Of a DNA stretch of 64,000 nucleotides, positions 47,475 to 56,732 are shown piece by piece. A program made the translations under genes and the position numbers. How positions within the stretch are numbered: position 1 is the first letter of the stretch; every line of letters begins with the position of its first letter. The stretch is from an uncultured beta proteobacterium (GTDB taxonomy: Bacteria > Pseudomonadota > Gammaproteobacteria > Burkholderiales > Burkholderiaceae_C): the NCBI GenBank assembly GCA_903844215.1, contig CAIMSP010000120.1, forward strand, positions 1 through 64,000, given 5' to 3'. Under the pieces are notes generated by a model. The model had not been told where the DNA came from. It made no database searches and saw only the letters and a list, made by a program, of their open reading frames with translations.

Positions 47475-47807
47475 CTATTTGGCCGCTGGCGGCGCCGGCG
47501 CAGTGGCCGGCGCGGCGGGCAAGGCAGACGCGCTGGCCGTGGGCGTCGGGGTGAGCGCTGCGTACTGCAATTGGCGGCGCAACACGTCGCGGTCCACGGG
47601 GCTGAGCGTCTCGTCGAGCACGCTGAGCAGCGGACGCGCTGCCAAGTCGCCGGGCAGAGGCTTTTTCCACGGCACGATGTAGAGCACCTTGGGCAGCTCG
47701 CGGTTGCCGATGATCTGGGTGCGGTCCACGTCGGCACGGTCCTGCGCCAGCGCCGACGCCGCGCACCAGCCGGCGGCGCTGGCCAAAACAAGGCGGGTGA
47801 ATTTCAT
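47475..47807 (-). CDS. small exported protein of unknown function
   Basis: 110 residues from the ATG at 47807, which overlaps the end of the large TPR gene by 4 bp. A signal peptide (RLVLASAAGWCAASALAQD) precedes a short conserved-looking core (NRELPKVLYIVPWKKPLPGD, LLSVLDETLSPVDRDVLRR) and an Ala/Pro/Thr-rich C-terminal tail. I do not recognise the family. Its position between the TPR scaffold and the motor genes suggests a periplasmic accessory of the complex. Confidence 0.75.
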   Translation of the reverse strand: MKFTRLVLASAAGWCAASALAQDRADVDRTQIIGNRELPKVLYIVPWKKPLPGDLAARPLLSVLDETLSPVDRDVLRRQLQYAALTPTPTASASALPAAPATAPAPPAAK

Positions 47808-50800
47808 GGCTTCTCCTTGGTGCTGTCCTGCGCGCCGGCAAGCTGGCGCGTCGCGGCCTCGGGCTTGCGCGTCTTGAGCTCGGCCACCCACTTCGCCACC
47901 ACCGGGTCGCTGCCCGGCGTGAGCGCCAGGTAGCTTTCAAACTGCTCCAGCGCGATGCCTGGCTGGCCCAGATAGAGGTCGCTCAGCACACCGAAATTCA
48001 GATGCGACAGCGCATCCTTGGCGTCCAGCGCGATGGCGCTCTCGTAGGCCAGCTTGGCCTGGGCAAACTGGCCGTCTCGCCGATAGGCCAGCGCGAGCTG
48101 ATTCAGTGCGGCCGGCTGCTGCGGCAGGCGCTGCGCCGCCTGTTCCAGCTCGGCCAGCGAGCCTGCCGTTCGGCTTTCATCGACGCGCTCGCTTTTTCCG
48201 TAGCGCACCGGCAGCAACTCGCGCAGGGCGTCAAAACTGCTCTTGACCCAGGCGTCGTAAATGCCCTGGGTGGCCAGGCGCGCGTTGGCCTGGTGCAGCT
48301 CGGCGGCCTTTTCCTCAAACGGATAGGCCTGCTCTTCGAGCATCACGTTGTATTGCTCGAGTTCCAGTTTCTTTAATTTCTTCGGGCGCTCCGAAGTCAT
48401 CAAGGCCTTGCCGAAATCGCGGTACACGCTGGCGCTGTGAAAGGTGGCGGCGCTCACCACGTCGGCCACGCCGTAGTCGCTGGCCACGGCATAGGCTTGG
48501 AGCGCCTCCTGCATCTTGGCCTTCTTCAGCTTGAGCTGCTTTTGCAGCGGCTCCTTGAGCGCAATCTGGCGGTAGGCCTGTGCCACCGGCTGCGCCAGCG
48601 CCAGCGCGGCGCTGGCGCCCAGATAGCGACTGCGCTCGCTGCGCTGCGCGCCTGCGCCCTGGTCGGCGTTGAAGATCTCTTTCAGCAGCGCCAATTCGCG
48701 CGCCGCGTGGCCGCTGTCGTGGGCGCTGCGCGCCAGACGGTAGCGTGCCTCCAGTGCCGGCATCAGCGGCTGCGGGTTGAGCAACAGATAGCGCTCATAG
48801 GTCTTCTGCGCCGCGGCGCGGGCGCCGGCCTTGTCATACAGCTCGGCCGACTGCCAGAGTGCGTCGCGGGCCAGGTCGGGATCCTTGGCGCTGGCGGCGA
48901 TGCGCTCGAGTTCGCCGGCCGCGCTGGCCCACTGCGCCTGCTCGGTATAGGCCAGCGCGAGCTTGGGCCCAAGCTGCGCTTGCAGCGCGTGGCCGGGAAA
49001 GCGCTGGCGGAAATCTTCCAGCGTGCGCGCCGCACCGGCCCAGTCCTTCAGCGCGAGCCGGGCTGCGGCCGCATCGTATTGCGCGCTGGCGGCGGTCGTC
49101 GACAGCGGCGCCACGCTGGCCACGCGCTCGAAGGCGCGCACCGCCTGGTCGAGCTGGTCGTCGGCGCGCAACTGCTCGCCTTGCTTGTAGATGGCGGCGG
49201 CCTGACGCTCGACCAGCTCGTTGCGCGCCGCGTCCGTGGGCGCCGTGAGTTGCAGCACCTCGGTGTAGGCCGCTTCGGCGCGCGCATACTCGCCGCGCTC
49301 GAACGCCAGATGCGCGATCACGCTCCAGGCCACGCGCCGTTGGGCGTCGCTGGCGCGCGTGGGCAGGTCCAGCAACTGCTGCGCGACCGCCAGCGCCTGA
49401 TCGCCCTCGTGCAGCGCGTACAGCGTGTCGGCGGCGTCGGCCAACACCGCTGCCAGCCGCGCGTCGCTGGGGAAGGTCTTGGCAAAGCGCAGCGCGCTGT
49501 GCACGCCGGCGCGCTGCAGCGCCGCCCCATCGGCCTGCGCCTGCTTGCGCTGTTGCGCCAGGCTGAGCAGCGCGGCGTAACCGGCGTCGGCGCCGCGCTC
49601 ATGGGCCGGGTACTGGTAGGCCGTGCGTTCGTATTCGATCGTGGCCTCTTCATAGTGCGCGTCCTCGAACAGCAGTTCGGCCAGCAGGAAATTGTTTTGC
49701 GCGGCCTGCGGGTCCTTGGGAAATTCTTCCAGGTAGCTGCGGTACCAGTGCACCGCCTGCTGGTAGTCGGCCGTGCTCTTGCTTTGCTGCGCGCTGGCGT
49801 GGTAGTAGCGCGCCAGCTCGGCCAGATGGGTCTTGACCAGCGGCTGTGCCGCCTCCCAGCCTGGCGCATTGGCGCGGCGGAATGCGCCTGCGGCGCCGTA
49901 GTGCGCGACGTAGTCCTTCTTGGCTTCGAGCGCGAGTTTGGCAAAGCCGTTGTGCTCGTAGATGCCGATCACGCGCGCCTGCAATATCGGCGCTTGGGCG
50001 TGCAGCGGATTCAGGCGCGCGAACAGGCCGAAGCTGTCGGCCGTGTCTTTCACGCGCTCCTGTTTGAGGTAGAGCTCGCCGAGCTCCTGGTACACGCGGA
50101 ACTCGTAGCCGCGACGCAGCGGCGAGTCGATGTAGGCCGCGATGGATTCGGCCCCCTGCAGGCTGGCCAGGCTCAGACTGGTGACGCGAAAGCTGTCCTC
50201 CACCAGCTCGCGCTCGGCGCGCGACAGGCCCGCGAGTTCCTCCAGCGGGGCGTCGCTGTTGCGTCCACCCAGTTTGAGATCGAGCACGCCAAAGAAGGAC
50301 TGCAGCGCGTCGTCCAGCCGCCCCTGTTTGAACAGCGACCAGCCTTGCATGTACAGCGCGCGGTCGTAATACGGGCCGCTCACGCCCGAGGCGCACACCG
50401 TGGCATAGGCCTTGTGCGCGCCGGGAAAGTTGCGCGCCGCGAACAGCAGCTCGCCACGCCGAAACTGTGCCTCGTCGCGCAGCGGGGTGGCGGGGTAGTC
50501 CTGCACCAGACGGTCCAGCGTCTTGAGGGCGGTCTGCGATTCGCCGCCCTGGTCATAGGCCCGCGCCAGTTGATAGAGCACGCGGTCGTTGGCCGGATCG
50601 CCGGGGTAGCTCTTGAGAAATTCCTGGTAGCGGCCGACCGCGCTGCGGTAGTCGGCGGCCTGCAGCGCCTCGCCGGCACCGGCGCGTTTGTCGGCCAGAT
50701 CCATTTCGAGGTCGCCGATGCGGCGCATCGCTTCGGGCCGCTGGGGTGCCAGCGGCGCGATCTCCAGGAACCGGGTGTAGGCCGCGATCGCCTGGGCCTC

Positions 50801-50950
50801 GTCGGCGCGCACGCGGGTCTGCGTGGCGTTGGCCAGCGGGCGCGCGCTCAGGCTGGCCAGCGTGGGCGCGTTGTCGCTCGACCCCTGCGGGCTGGCGCAG
50901 GCCGTGAGCAGGCACAGGGTCGCCAGGCTGGCGCTACGGCTTGGCAGCAT
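47804..50950 (-). CDS. large TPR-repeat outer-membrane lipoprotein
   Basis: 1048 residues from the ATG at 50950. Lipobox LLTACASP near residue 18, then TPR-like repeats through nearly the whole length (DRVLYQLARAYDQGGESQTA, YDRALYMQGWSLFKQGRLDD, AALNQLALAYRRDGQFAQAK and ALSHLNFGVLSDLYLGQPGI). It overlaps the upstream gene by 17 bp and the downstream one by 4 bp. A TPR lipoprotein is also part of the Glt/Nfs machines of Myxococcus; a scaffold role between outer membrane and periplasm is inferred. Confidence 0.85.
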   Translation of the reverse strand: MLPSRSASLATLCLLTACASPQGSSDNAPTLASLSARPLANATQTRVRADEAQAIAAYTRFLEIAPLAPQRPEAMRRIGDLEMDLADKRAGAGEALQAADYRSAVGRYQEFLKSYPGDPANDRVLYQLARAYDQGGESQTALKTLDRLVQDYPATPLRDEAQFRRGELLFAARNFPGAHKAYATVCASGVSGPYYDRALYMQGWSLFKQGRLDDALQSFFGVLDLKLGGRNSDAPLEELAGLSRAERELVEDSFRVTSLSLASLQGAESIAAYIDSPLRRGYEFRVYQELGELYLKQERVKDTADSFGLFARLNPLHAQAPILQARVIGIYEHNGFAKLALEAKKDYVAHYGAAGAFRRANAPGWEAAQPLVKTHLAELARYYHASAQQSKSTADYQQAVHWYRSYLEEFPKDPQAAQNNFLLAELLFEDAHYEEATIEYERTAYQYPAHERGADAGYAALLSLAQQRKQAQADGAALQRAGVHSALRFAKTFPSDARLAAVLADAADTLYALHEGDQALAVAQQLLDLPTRASDAQRRVAWSVIAHLAFERGEYARAEAAYTEVLQLTAPTDAARNELVERQAAAIYKQGEQLRADDQLDQAVRAFERVASVAPLSTTAASAQYDAAAARLALKDWAGAARTLEDFRQRFPGHALQAQLGPKLALAYTEQAQWASAAGELERIAASAKDPDLARDALWQSAELYDKAGARAAAQKTYERYLLLNPQPLMPALEARYRLARSAHDSGHAARELALLKEIFNADQGAGAQRSERSRYLGASAALALAQPVAQAYRQIALKEPLQKQLKLKKAKMQEALQAYAVASDYGVADVVSAATFHSASVYRDFGKALMTSERPKKLKKLELEQYNVMLEEQAYPFEEKAAELHQANARLATQGIYDAWVKSSFDALRELLPVRYGKSERVDESRTAGSLAELEQAAQRLPQQPAALNQLALAYRRDGQFAQAKLAYESAIALDAKDALSHLNFGVLSDLYLGQPGIALEQFESYLALTPGSDPVVAKWVAELKTRKPEAATRQLAGAQDSTKEKP

Positions 50951-52817
50951 GCGGTGCCTCCGGTTGGGCGCTGGCACGGTCGTACAGCTGCGCGACGGCG
51001 AAGCGCGCCTGCGCCGAGTAGGCCTGCAGCCGCTGCTGCTGCAGCAGCAAGCTGGCCACGGCCAGATCCTGCACGGCGCTTTGCTGTTCCTTGGCCAAGG
51101 CGGCGACCTGCGTGCCGAGGCTTTGCAGCAAGGGGTCGAGCGCGGCGATGCGCTGCTCGAAGGCGTCAAAGCGCACCGGTTCGTCGCGCTGCGCCTGCGC
51201 CAAGGCCGCGTCGCGCTGGCTTGCCTCGCGCAGTTGCGCGTCCACGGCTTGGAGCTCCCGGGTGGCGTCCCAGATCCGCTGTGGCCGGTCCTGGGCCAAC
51301 TGCCAGGTGAGGGCGCCGGCGGCCAGGCGCACGCGCTCGCGGTAGGCTTGCAGCTCGGGGTCCGGGCCCGCGACCGTGGCCGAAGCGCTGGCCACGCGCT
51401 GCAGCAAATCGAGCTGGCGCGCATCGGCGAAGGCGGTGGGGTCGGACGCGTCGATGCCGCGCGCCAGTTCGGCGGCGACGCTGTCGCGGCGCGATCGCAG
51501 ACCGGCCATCTTGCCTTGCTGGACCTCGGCCTGCAGCTGCGCCAGCCGCTGGGCAAAGGCCTTGCGCCGCGTGGCCAGCATGTCGCCAAAGACCGAGAGC
51601 TTTTCGCGCCAGGCGTCGAGATGGCGCGCCAGAAAGCGCAGGTCGCGGTAGTTCTTCAGCGCTTCCTGAAATTCGTTTTGCGCCAGCACCTGCAACAGAT
51701 GCTCGGGATGGGGCACGGCGGGGAGGGCGCGCACGCTCCAGAACCAGCCCATCTCGTCACCCGGGTTGCGCTCGATCAGGCTGTCAACCAGGCTGCCGGA
51801 GCGGATCGCGCTGATCGATTCGTCCAGCGCCAGGCGTTCGCGCTCGAACGAGCTCAGCGCCCCCTGGTAGCGCTCCAGCGCCTGGCCGTATGCGCCGAGT
51901 TCGGCCCAGGCATAGGGCAGGGCGATTTGCGCCTCCAGCGCGGCCGCGTCGCTGCTGCTGCGCTGCGCCAGTTCGCTCCACGGGACCAGGGCCTGGCGCG
52001 GCTCCTTCAGCGCGGCGCTGGACCAACCCAGACCGAGCAGCGCCTTGTTCGCCTGCTGACCTTGCAGACGCACGCGCTGCAGGAAAGCGCGCGCCGCCAG
52101 CGGCTGCTTGTCGTTGAGTGCGGCAAAACCCAGTGCCACATTGGCGCGGTCGCGCAGGCTGCGCATTTCCTCGTCCTGCGCCCCCTGTTGGCCCAGGGCG
52201 TTGAGCACCGCCGTGCCGCCTGCGGCGTCGCCCGCCTTGATCAGCGCCACACCCAGGTTGAAGCGCGCAAAGCGCGCGCCAGCGGCCTTCTCGTCCACGC
52301 CCTCGAGCAACGTGGCCGCAGCGCTGTAGTCGCTGCGCGCCATCAGCACATTCGCCTGCAGCAGCACGCGGTCGTCCTGCAGTGCCGGGGGCAAGGGACT
52401 CTGGATGCGGCCCAGCGCCTGCTGCGCCTGCTCCAGGTAGCCGCGCTGGTAGGCGATCTTGGCCAGGTAGTACCAGGCGCGGTCGCGCACCGTCGCCGCG
52501 GCGCCCTGTTCGATGAGCTTTGCAAAAATCGCACCGGCCTCGCGCTGCAAGCCATAGGACAAGAGCAGGCCGCCGCGCAGCACCTCGGCTTCGTCCGCAT
52601 GCGGCGCCACCCGGTCGAAATGTTGCGCCACCATCAGGCTGGCGAGCGCCGTGAAGTAGTGGTCCTGAAAGAAGTGAAACAGCGTGTCGCCGTAGTGCAA
52701 AGCGCGGATCTCGCGCGGCGCCTCGTCGGCGCGCACCGGGCCCGCCAGCGCCAGCGCGGCGGCGGCAGCGAGCGTGCAGCGGCGCCAACTCAGACCAGCG
52801 AATCGGTTCGGCAACAT
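50934..52817 (-). CDS. exported helical-repeat protein
   Basis: 627 residues with a signal peptide (CTLAAAAALALAGPVRADE). The first part has TPR-like repeats (ARFNLGVALIKAGDAAGGTA, KALLGLGWSSAALKEPRQAL); the second half is rich in long helices with coiled-coil character (AFAQRLAQLQAEVQQGK, LAKEQQSAVQDLAVASLLLQ). No catalytic motif. Probably periplasmic and part of the machine with the adjoining TPR lipoprotein. It lies 6 bp after the 188-residue protein gene. Confidence 0.82.
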   Translation of the reverse strand: MLPNRFAGLSWRRCTLAAAAALALAGPVRADEAPREIRALHYGDTLFHFFQDHYFTALASLMVAQHFDRVAPHADEAEVLRGGLLLSYGLQREAGAIFAKLIEQGAAATVRDRAWYYLAKIAYQRGYLEQAQQALGRIQSPLPPALQDDRVLLQANVLMARSDYSAAATLLEGVDEKAAGARFARFNLGVALIKAGDAAGGTAVLNALGQQGAQDEEMRSLRDRANVALGFAALNDKQPLAARAFLQRVRLQGQQANKALLGLGWSSAALKEPRQALVPWSELAQRSSSDAAALEAQIALPYAWAELGAYGQALERYQGALSSFERERLALDESISAIRSGSLVDSLIERNPGDEMGWFWSVRALPAVPHPEHLLQVLAQNEFQEALKNYRDLRFLARHLDAWREKLSVFGDMLATRRKAFAQRLAQLQAEVQQGKMAGLRSRRDSVAAELARGIDASDPTAFADARQLDLLQRVASASATVAGPDPELQAYRERVRLAAGALTWQLAQDRPQRIWDATRELQAVDAQLREASQRDAALAQAQRDEPVRFDAFEQRIAALDPLLQSLGTQVAALAKEQQSAVQDLAVASLLLQQQRLQAYSAQARFAVAQLYDRASAQPEAPHAAKP

Positions 52818-52823
52818 GGGTGC

Positions 52824-53390
52824 TTACTGCCAGAGCTTGACGTCGAACTCGGGCTGAAGCTTGGCCGAGGAGTCGCGGATGCGCAGTTCAATGAAGCGGG
52901 CCTGCGTCTCCTTGTCGAAGCGCAGCGTCGTGCCGCGCTTGTAGTCGCGCTCGTGCGGGCCCTTGCCGGTGAAGAACGCCACCAGTTCATGCGCGCCGGT
53001 GCGCAGGTTGCCCAGATAGAGGCGCTGCACACCGCCGCGGTGCAGCGCCTGCACTTCCAGCGCCGTGTAGAGGTAGCTGGCCACCAGTTTGTCGTCGAGC
53101 TTGAGCTGCACCGAATCGAGCTCGAACATCTTGCCAACGTCCATCGAGACGAACACCGCCACCTGCGTGTTCGCCGGGAACAGCAGTTCTTCTTCCAGCA
53201 CCAGCAAGTCGCGATTGAGCCCGATGACCTCGCTCTTGATGTCCTGGATGCGCGCGTCCAGCGCGGCGCTCGCCAGCGACGACGCTGGCGCGGGCGGCGC
53301 GCTGGCGCTGCTGGTCTCGGCGCCCCAGGCGGCGCAAAGGCTCAAGCCCAGGCACAGGCCCGCGAGCCAATTCCGGTATCGATACATCAT
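52824..53390 (-). CDS. exported protein of unknown function
   Basis: 188 residues with signal peptide (LAGLCLGLSLCAAWGAE). A short coiled coil (DARIQDIKSEVIGLNRDLLV) precedes a predicted beta-rich domain (VAVFVSMDVGKMFELDSVQL, GGVQRLYLGNLRTGAHELVA). Nothing in it resembles a DNA-binding protein; I recall that relatives are sometimes misnamed as AraC-type regulators. Its place in the operon argues for an envelope role. Confidence 0.75.
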   Translation of the reverse strand: MMYRYRNWLAGLCLGLSLCAAWGAETSSASAPPAPASSLASAALDARIQDIKSEVIGLNRDLLVLEEELLFPANTQVAVFVSMDVGKMFELDSVQLKLDDKLVASYLYTALEVQALHRGGVQRLYLGNLRTGAHELVAFFTGKGPHERDYKRGTTLRFDKETQARFIELRIRDSSAKLQPEFDVKLWQ

Positions 53391-53402
53391 GATGCGTGCT
53401 CT

Positions 53403-54527
53403 CTAGAAGGTGGCGTTCAGATTGAGCTGCAGCAGGTTGGCGCTGTAGCGGTAGAGGCTGCCGGTGCGAATGTCGGTGAAATCGCTGTGGTTGAAATGCA
53501 CGTACTGGTAGGAGCCGATGAGGTGCGTGTCATAGCTTCCCGCCAGCTTGCGCCACTGGTAGCTCAGCGTGGCACCCAGGCTCGGGCTGGTGAAGCTGCT
53601 GAGTTGCCGGTTGCGCGACACGTAGCGGGTTTGCGCCTGGGCGTTGTCGCTGTAGAACAGCGCGTGCTGCTGCTGGTAGTAGCGCACGAAGCTGTCGGCC
53701 AGCCATTTCTTGTCGCCAAAGTAGCGGCTGTAGCCGAGCTCGACGCTGTTCGCCTTGAGGCCCCAGGTGTCCCAGTAAAAGCGGTAGTCGGCGTGCACGG
53801 CGTCGTCCGAACCCAGGTCGCCGACGGTGCCCAACCTGACGGCGCGCGCCGAGCGCGTGCGCGGGTCGCGTTCCGGCACGGCGGAGCCGAAGACGCGCGC
53901 CACGCGGTACGGGCTGCCCAGAAAACCGGCGTCCGCCAGGGCCTCGAAATTGACGCTGGCGATCCATTGCTTGCTCAGGATCTGCGACACGCCCACGCGG
54001 TACTGCCAGTGGCTGGCGCTGTCATGGAACTCGGGCGCGTTGTGCTTGAGCACGGTGTCGGCGCCGACGGTAAATCCCATGCTCACGGTCGTCATGCCGC
54101 CGAAGCTTTCCTGGCTGATGTCCAGGCCGACGCGGTTGGCCGTGTAGTCGGGCTCCTTGCTGCTCGAGGTGCTGAGCGAGATCAGCGCGTCGCGGTAAAC
54201 GTAGTCGGCGCCGAGCGTGACCTCGTTGCGCTTTTCCCGGTACGGGCTGGCGCTCGTGACCACGTCGATGGAGGCGTTGCTGACCGCGTCCACGTAGTAG
54301 CTCGCCGACAGCGACACGGTGTCGGCCAGGCGCTTGCGCACCAGCAAGGCCGGTCCGTTGGCGACCACGCCGCCGCCGTTGTACGAGTGGTACAGCAACT
54401 CGGCCTGGTCGGTGGGCAGGTCCAGGGCGCGCGCACCCTGGGCGGCGAGCAGGCTGCCCAGCAGCGCCAGCAGACGTTGGAAGATGCGGGCGTCCTGGCC
54501 TTGTCTGCGCGCGCTAATTGCAACCAC
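53403..54527 (-). CDS. DUF3570-type outer-membrane beta-barrel protein
   Basis: 374 residues from the GTG at 54527, chosen because AAGGAGG lies five bases upstream, inside the end of the DUF4266 gene; an ATG at 54584 would overlap that gene by 71 bp. After a hydrophobic leader (LLALLGSLLAAQGARA) come alternating beta-strands such as VSLSASYYVDAVSNASIDVV and TLSYQWRKLAGSYDTHL, ending in a C-terminal Phe (LNLNATF). DUF3570 genes usually travel with DUF4266, a thioredoxin-like protein and ApbE, as here. Function unknown. Confidence 0.85.
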   Translation of the reverse strand: MVAISARRQGQDARIFQRLLALLGSLLAAQGARALDLPTDQAELLYHSYNGGGVVANGPALLVRKRLADTVSLSASYYVDAVSNASIDVVTSASPYREKRNEVTLGADYVYRDALISLSTSSSKEPDYTANRVGLDISQESFGGMTTVSMGFTVGADTVLKHNAPEFHDSASHWQYRVGVSQILSKQWIASVNFEALADAGFLGSPYRVARVFGSAVPERDPRTRSARAVRLGTVGDLGSDDAVHADYRFYWDTWGLKANSVELGYSRYFGDKKWLADSFVRYYQQQHALFYSDNAQAQTRYVSRNRQLSSFTSPSLGATLSYQWRKLAGSYDTHLIGSYQYVHFNHSDFTDIRTGSLYRYSANLLQLNLNATF

Positions 54528-54741
54528 AGCCGCCTCCTTGTACGCCGGTGGCGCCGCGCGCGCCTTCGCGCACTTCGCGTGCATGGGTGATATCCCTTTG
54601 CGCCAGCGGGTTGCGCCCCGCGTTCATCACCGGATCGGCCAGGCGCTCGCGCTCATAGGGCTTGACCCAGGGCTGGGTGGCGCAGGCGCCAAGCTGGGTC
54701 GCGAGCAGCAGGCCAGCGGCCCGGAGAATGGCAGTTTTCAT
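54514..54741 (-). CDS. DUF4266-type small lipoprotein
   Basis: 75 residues. Lipobox in LLATQLGACATQPW, then a conserved core WVKPYERERLADPVM with THAREVREGARG and a glycine-cysteine tail GGGCGCN. Overlaps the TlpA-like gene upstream by 4 bp and the DUF3570 gene by 14 bp. The paired C-terminal cysteines suggest metal or disulfide chemistry, possibly serviced by the adjacent thioredoxin-like protein. Confidence 0.85.
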   Translation of the reverse strand: MKTAILRAAGLLLATQLGACATQPWVKPYERERLADPVMNAGRNPLAQRDITHAREVREGARGATGVQGGGCGCN

Positions 54742-55268
54742 CGCAGCAGCTCCCGTATTTGGCGCTCGTATTCGTCTTCATAGCCGGCGTGAAAGCCCAG
54801 GTGCAAATAGCGCAAGCGGCCATCGCGGTCGATCAGCAGGGTCGAAGGCATGGTGCTCACGGCGTACCGATGGCTCACGGCCTTGTCCGTGTCCAGCAGC
54901 ACCGGGAAGGTCACGCCCATGCGCTTGGCCACCTCGGCCGCATGGCGCGCGTCGTCGTCGACGTTCACGCCCAGCAGCACGAAACCGGAGGCGCGGTATT
55001 TCGCGTACAGCTTGTTCAACTGCGGCATTTCCTCGCGGCAGGGGCCGCACCAGGTGGCCCAGAAATTCAGCATCACGACGCGCCCGCGCTGCTCCTGCAG
55101 CCGCAGATTCGGGCCATCAACGCTGCGCAAGCTGAAGTCTGGCGCTGCGGCTTGCAGCGCGGCCGCCTGCAGCGCCCCGCCCGAGCCGAGCAGCAAGGCG
55201 GCAGTCGCGCCCTGACGCAGCAGGCGGCGGCGCGTGAGCGGCAAGGCGCAAGAGGGATCGTTCTTCAT
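54738..55268 (-). CDS. TlpA-family periplasmic thioredoxin-like protein
   Basis: 176 residues. A twin-arginine-like leader (LTRRRLLRQG, hydrophobic section) is followed by a thioredoxin fold with the active-site motif WCGPC (NFWATWCGPCREE) and the cis-Pro region STMPSTLLIDRDG. TlpA/ResA-type proteins reduce apocytochrome or other periplasmic disulfides, which fits a cluster containing haem-motif lipoproteins and a Cys-tailed DUF4266 protein. Confidence 0.92.
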   Translation of the reverse strand: MKNDPSCALPLTRRRLLRQGATAALLLGSGGALQAAALQAAAPDFSLRSVDGPNLRLQEQRGRVVMLNFWATWCGPCREEMPQLNKLYAKYRASGFVLLGVNVDDDARHAAEVAKRMGVTFPVLLDTDKAVSHRYAVSTMPSTLLIDRDGRLRYLHLGFHAGYEDEYERQIRELLR

Positions 55269-55280
55269 GTCTTTGGCCTG

Positions 55281-55925
55281 TTAAAACGAGGCCGTCACGC
55301 CCGCGCTCAACTCGGGGTTTTGCGTGCTCTGGCGTTTGCCCAGCAGATCGAGCGCGAACAGGTGATCCCGCGCGTCAAACTGCAAGGCGAAGTGGTCGTT
55401 GAGATAGACCCGCAGGCCCGCGCCCAGGTTGAAGGTGGACTGGCGCTGCTGGTTGAACGAGCTGCTGCCCACGCCGCCGATCAGATAAAAGCTCATCGGC
55501 TTGGCGTTGCCGCGGCCGAGGAAGACTTCGCCGGGCAGCACGTTGTAGCCCACCGACAGGTTGTAGTAGCTCAGCTTTTCGCTCGCGGCGGGAAAGATGC
55601 CGCCGGGCAGCACCTGGCGAAACGTGGCATCGCTGACCTTGGTTTGCGCCAGCACCGCCTCGACGAAGAAGTCCTCGTTCACGTGGTAGCCCAGGCGCAG
55701 GCCGCTCACCGGACTGGAGCCGAAGTTCTGCGTCGCATAGCTGCCGGCGAAGGCGCCGATCTCGAAGTCGTTGGACGGGAAGCGCGGCAGGCGCACCTCG
55801 CGCCGATCGACCTGGGGCAGCACCACCTGGTCGGTGCTGGCCGGCGCGTCGGCCGCCGCCGCGCTCCAGCACGATGCGCAGAGTGCGGCGAGGACGATGG
55901 CGTGGCAAAGGGTTTTGGTGTTCAT
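55281..55925 (-). CDS. outer-membrane beta-barrel protein (Myxococcus-plus type)
   Basis: 214 residues. Signal peptide (IVLAALCASCWSAAAADA), conserved start VDRREVRLPRFPSNDFEIGA, then eight-strand-like barrel sequence (LRLGYHVNEDFFVEAVLAQ, VGYNVLPGEVFLGRGNAKP) ending in Phe (GVTASF). It resembles the barrel domain family found in paralogous sets in Myxococcus. Adjacent to a second barrel of the same kind; the two may form the outer-membrane part of the complex. Confidence 0.82.
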   Translation of the reverse strand: MNTKTLCHAIVLAALCASCWSAAAADAPASTDQVVLPQVDRREVRLPRFPSNDFEIGAFAGSYATQNFGSSPVSGLRLGYHVNEDFFVEAVLAQTKVSDATFRQVLPGGIFPAASEKLSYYNLSVGYNVLPGEVFLGRGNAKPMSFYLIGGVGSSSFNQQRQSTFNLGAGLRVYLNDHFALQFDARDHLFALDLLGKRQSTQNPELSAGVTASF

Positions 55926-55934
55926 GGTGGCGCT

Positions 55935-56732
55935 TTAGAAGAAGAAGGAAATTCCCGCTGTCGGCGCGCGAAACGTCGTGCTGCGGGTGTCGGAGACAAA
56001 GGCGGTGTACAGCGTGTAGTCGGCGCGCAGCACGAAGCGCTGGCTCAGGTAGTAGCGCGCACCCAGACTGGCGTTGGCCAGATTCGCGTCGCTCTGGTTC
56101 GCGCCCACCAGGCTGCTGTTCGGGAAGTTCTTCAGCTTGCCCACGCCGATGCTGAAGAAGGGCGAGAAGCGTCGATCCGACCAGGGGTCGGAGACGAGGT
56201 TGACGTGCCACAGATTGGTGCCGGCGAAAGCCCCCTGGACCTGGCCCAGCGTGGCTTCGACGGTGAGCGTTTCGCAGACGCGGTAGCTGCTCCACATCTT
56301 GAGCATCGGCTCGGCGTTGAAGCGCCCCCAGGCCACGCCGAGCTGCGCGCGCCGGCCCAAATAATCGTCCAGCACCAAGTCGCGAAACGGCTGGGTCTGG
56401 CCCGCGCCGGCGAGCGTGCTGCGCAACTGTTCGCGCTGCACCCAGCCCACCTGTGCGCCCTCGGTGCGCACCCGGTACCAGTCGGTGTGGCGCAACTCGA
56501 TCGTGATCCAGTGCTCGCGCGGCTCGACAAAGAACACCGGAAAGCCGCGTCCCGGACCGGTGCGCAGTTCGATGAACGGGTCGCTCACCTGCAGGCGCGC
56601 GCTGGCCTGGTCTGCGGCGTCTGCGGCCCGCGCCGGCGCGCTGCCCAGGGCGAACAGGCTGACGAGCGCCAGCAGGCTGGCGCTGAGGCCGCGTGCCAGG
56701 GCGGGATGGGCTTGCATGGGGCTGGGTCTCAT
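55935..56732 (-). CDS. SH3 domain plus outer-membrane beta-barrel protein
   Basis: 265 residues. Signal peptide (LLALVSLFALGSAPARA), a bacterial SH3-like domain (about 45-105: IELRTGPGRGFPVFFVEPR, VRTEGAQVGWVQREQL), then a barrel domain like the neighbouring gene product (LTVEATLGQVQGAF, GARYYLSQRFVLRADYTLY) ending in FFF. The SH3 part may bind peptidoglycan and fix the barrel. ATGA overlap with the upstream lipoprotein gene. Confidence 0.83.
   Translation of the reverse strand: MRPSPMQAHPALARGLSASLLALVSLFALGSAPARAADAADQASARLQVSDPFIELRTGPGRGFPVFFVEPREHWITIELRHTDWYRVRTEGAQVGWVQREQLRSTLAGAGQTQPFRDLVLDDYLGRRAQLGVAWGRFNAEPMLKMWSSYRVCETLTVEATLGQVQGAFAGTNLWHVNLVSDPWSDRRFSPFFSIGVGKLKNFPNSSLVGANQSDANLANASLGARYYLSQRFVLRADYTLYTAFVSDTRSTTFRAPTAGISFFF

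Noticed and set aside
50823-54590. 1255-codon plus-strand open frame opposite the TPR and DUF3570 genes
   Set aside because: Its translation is Leu/Arg/Gln-rich without motifs and it crosses several well-supported minus-strand genes.
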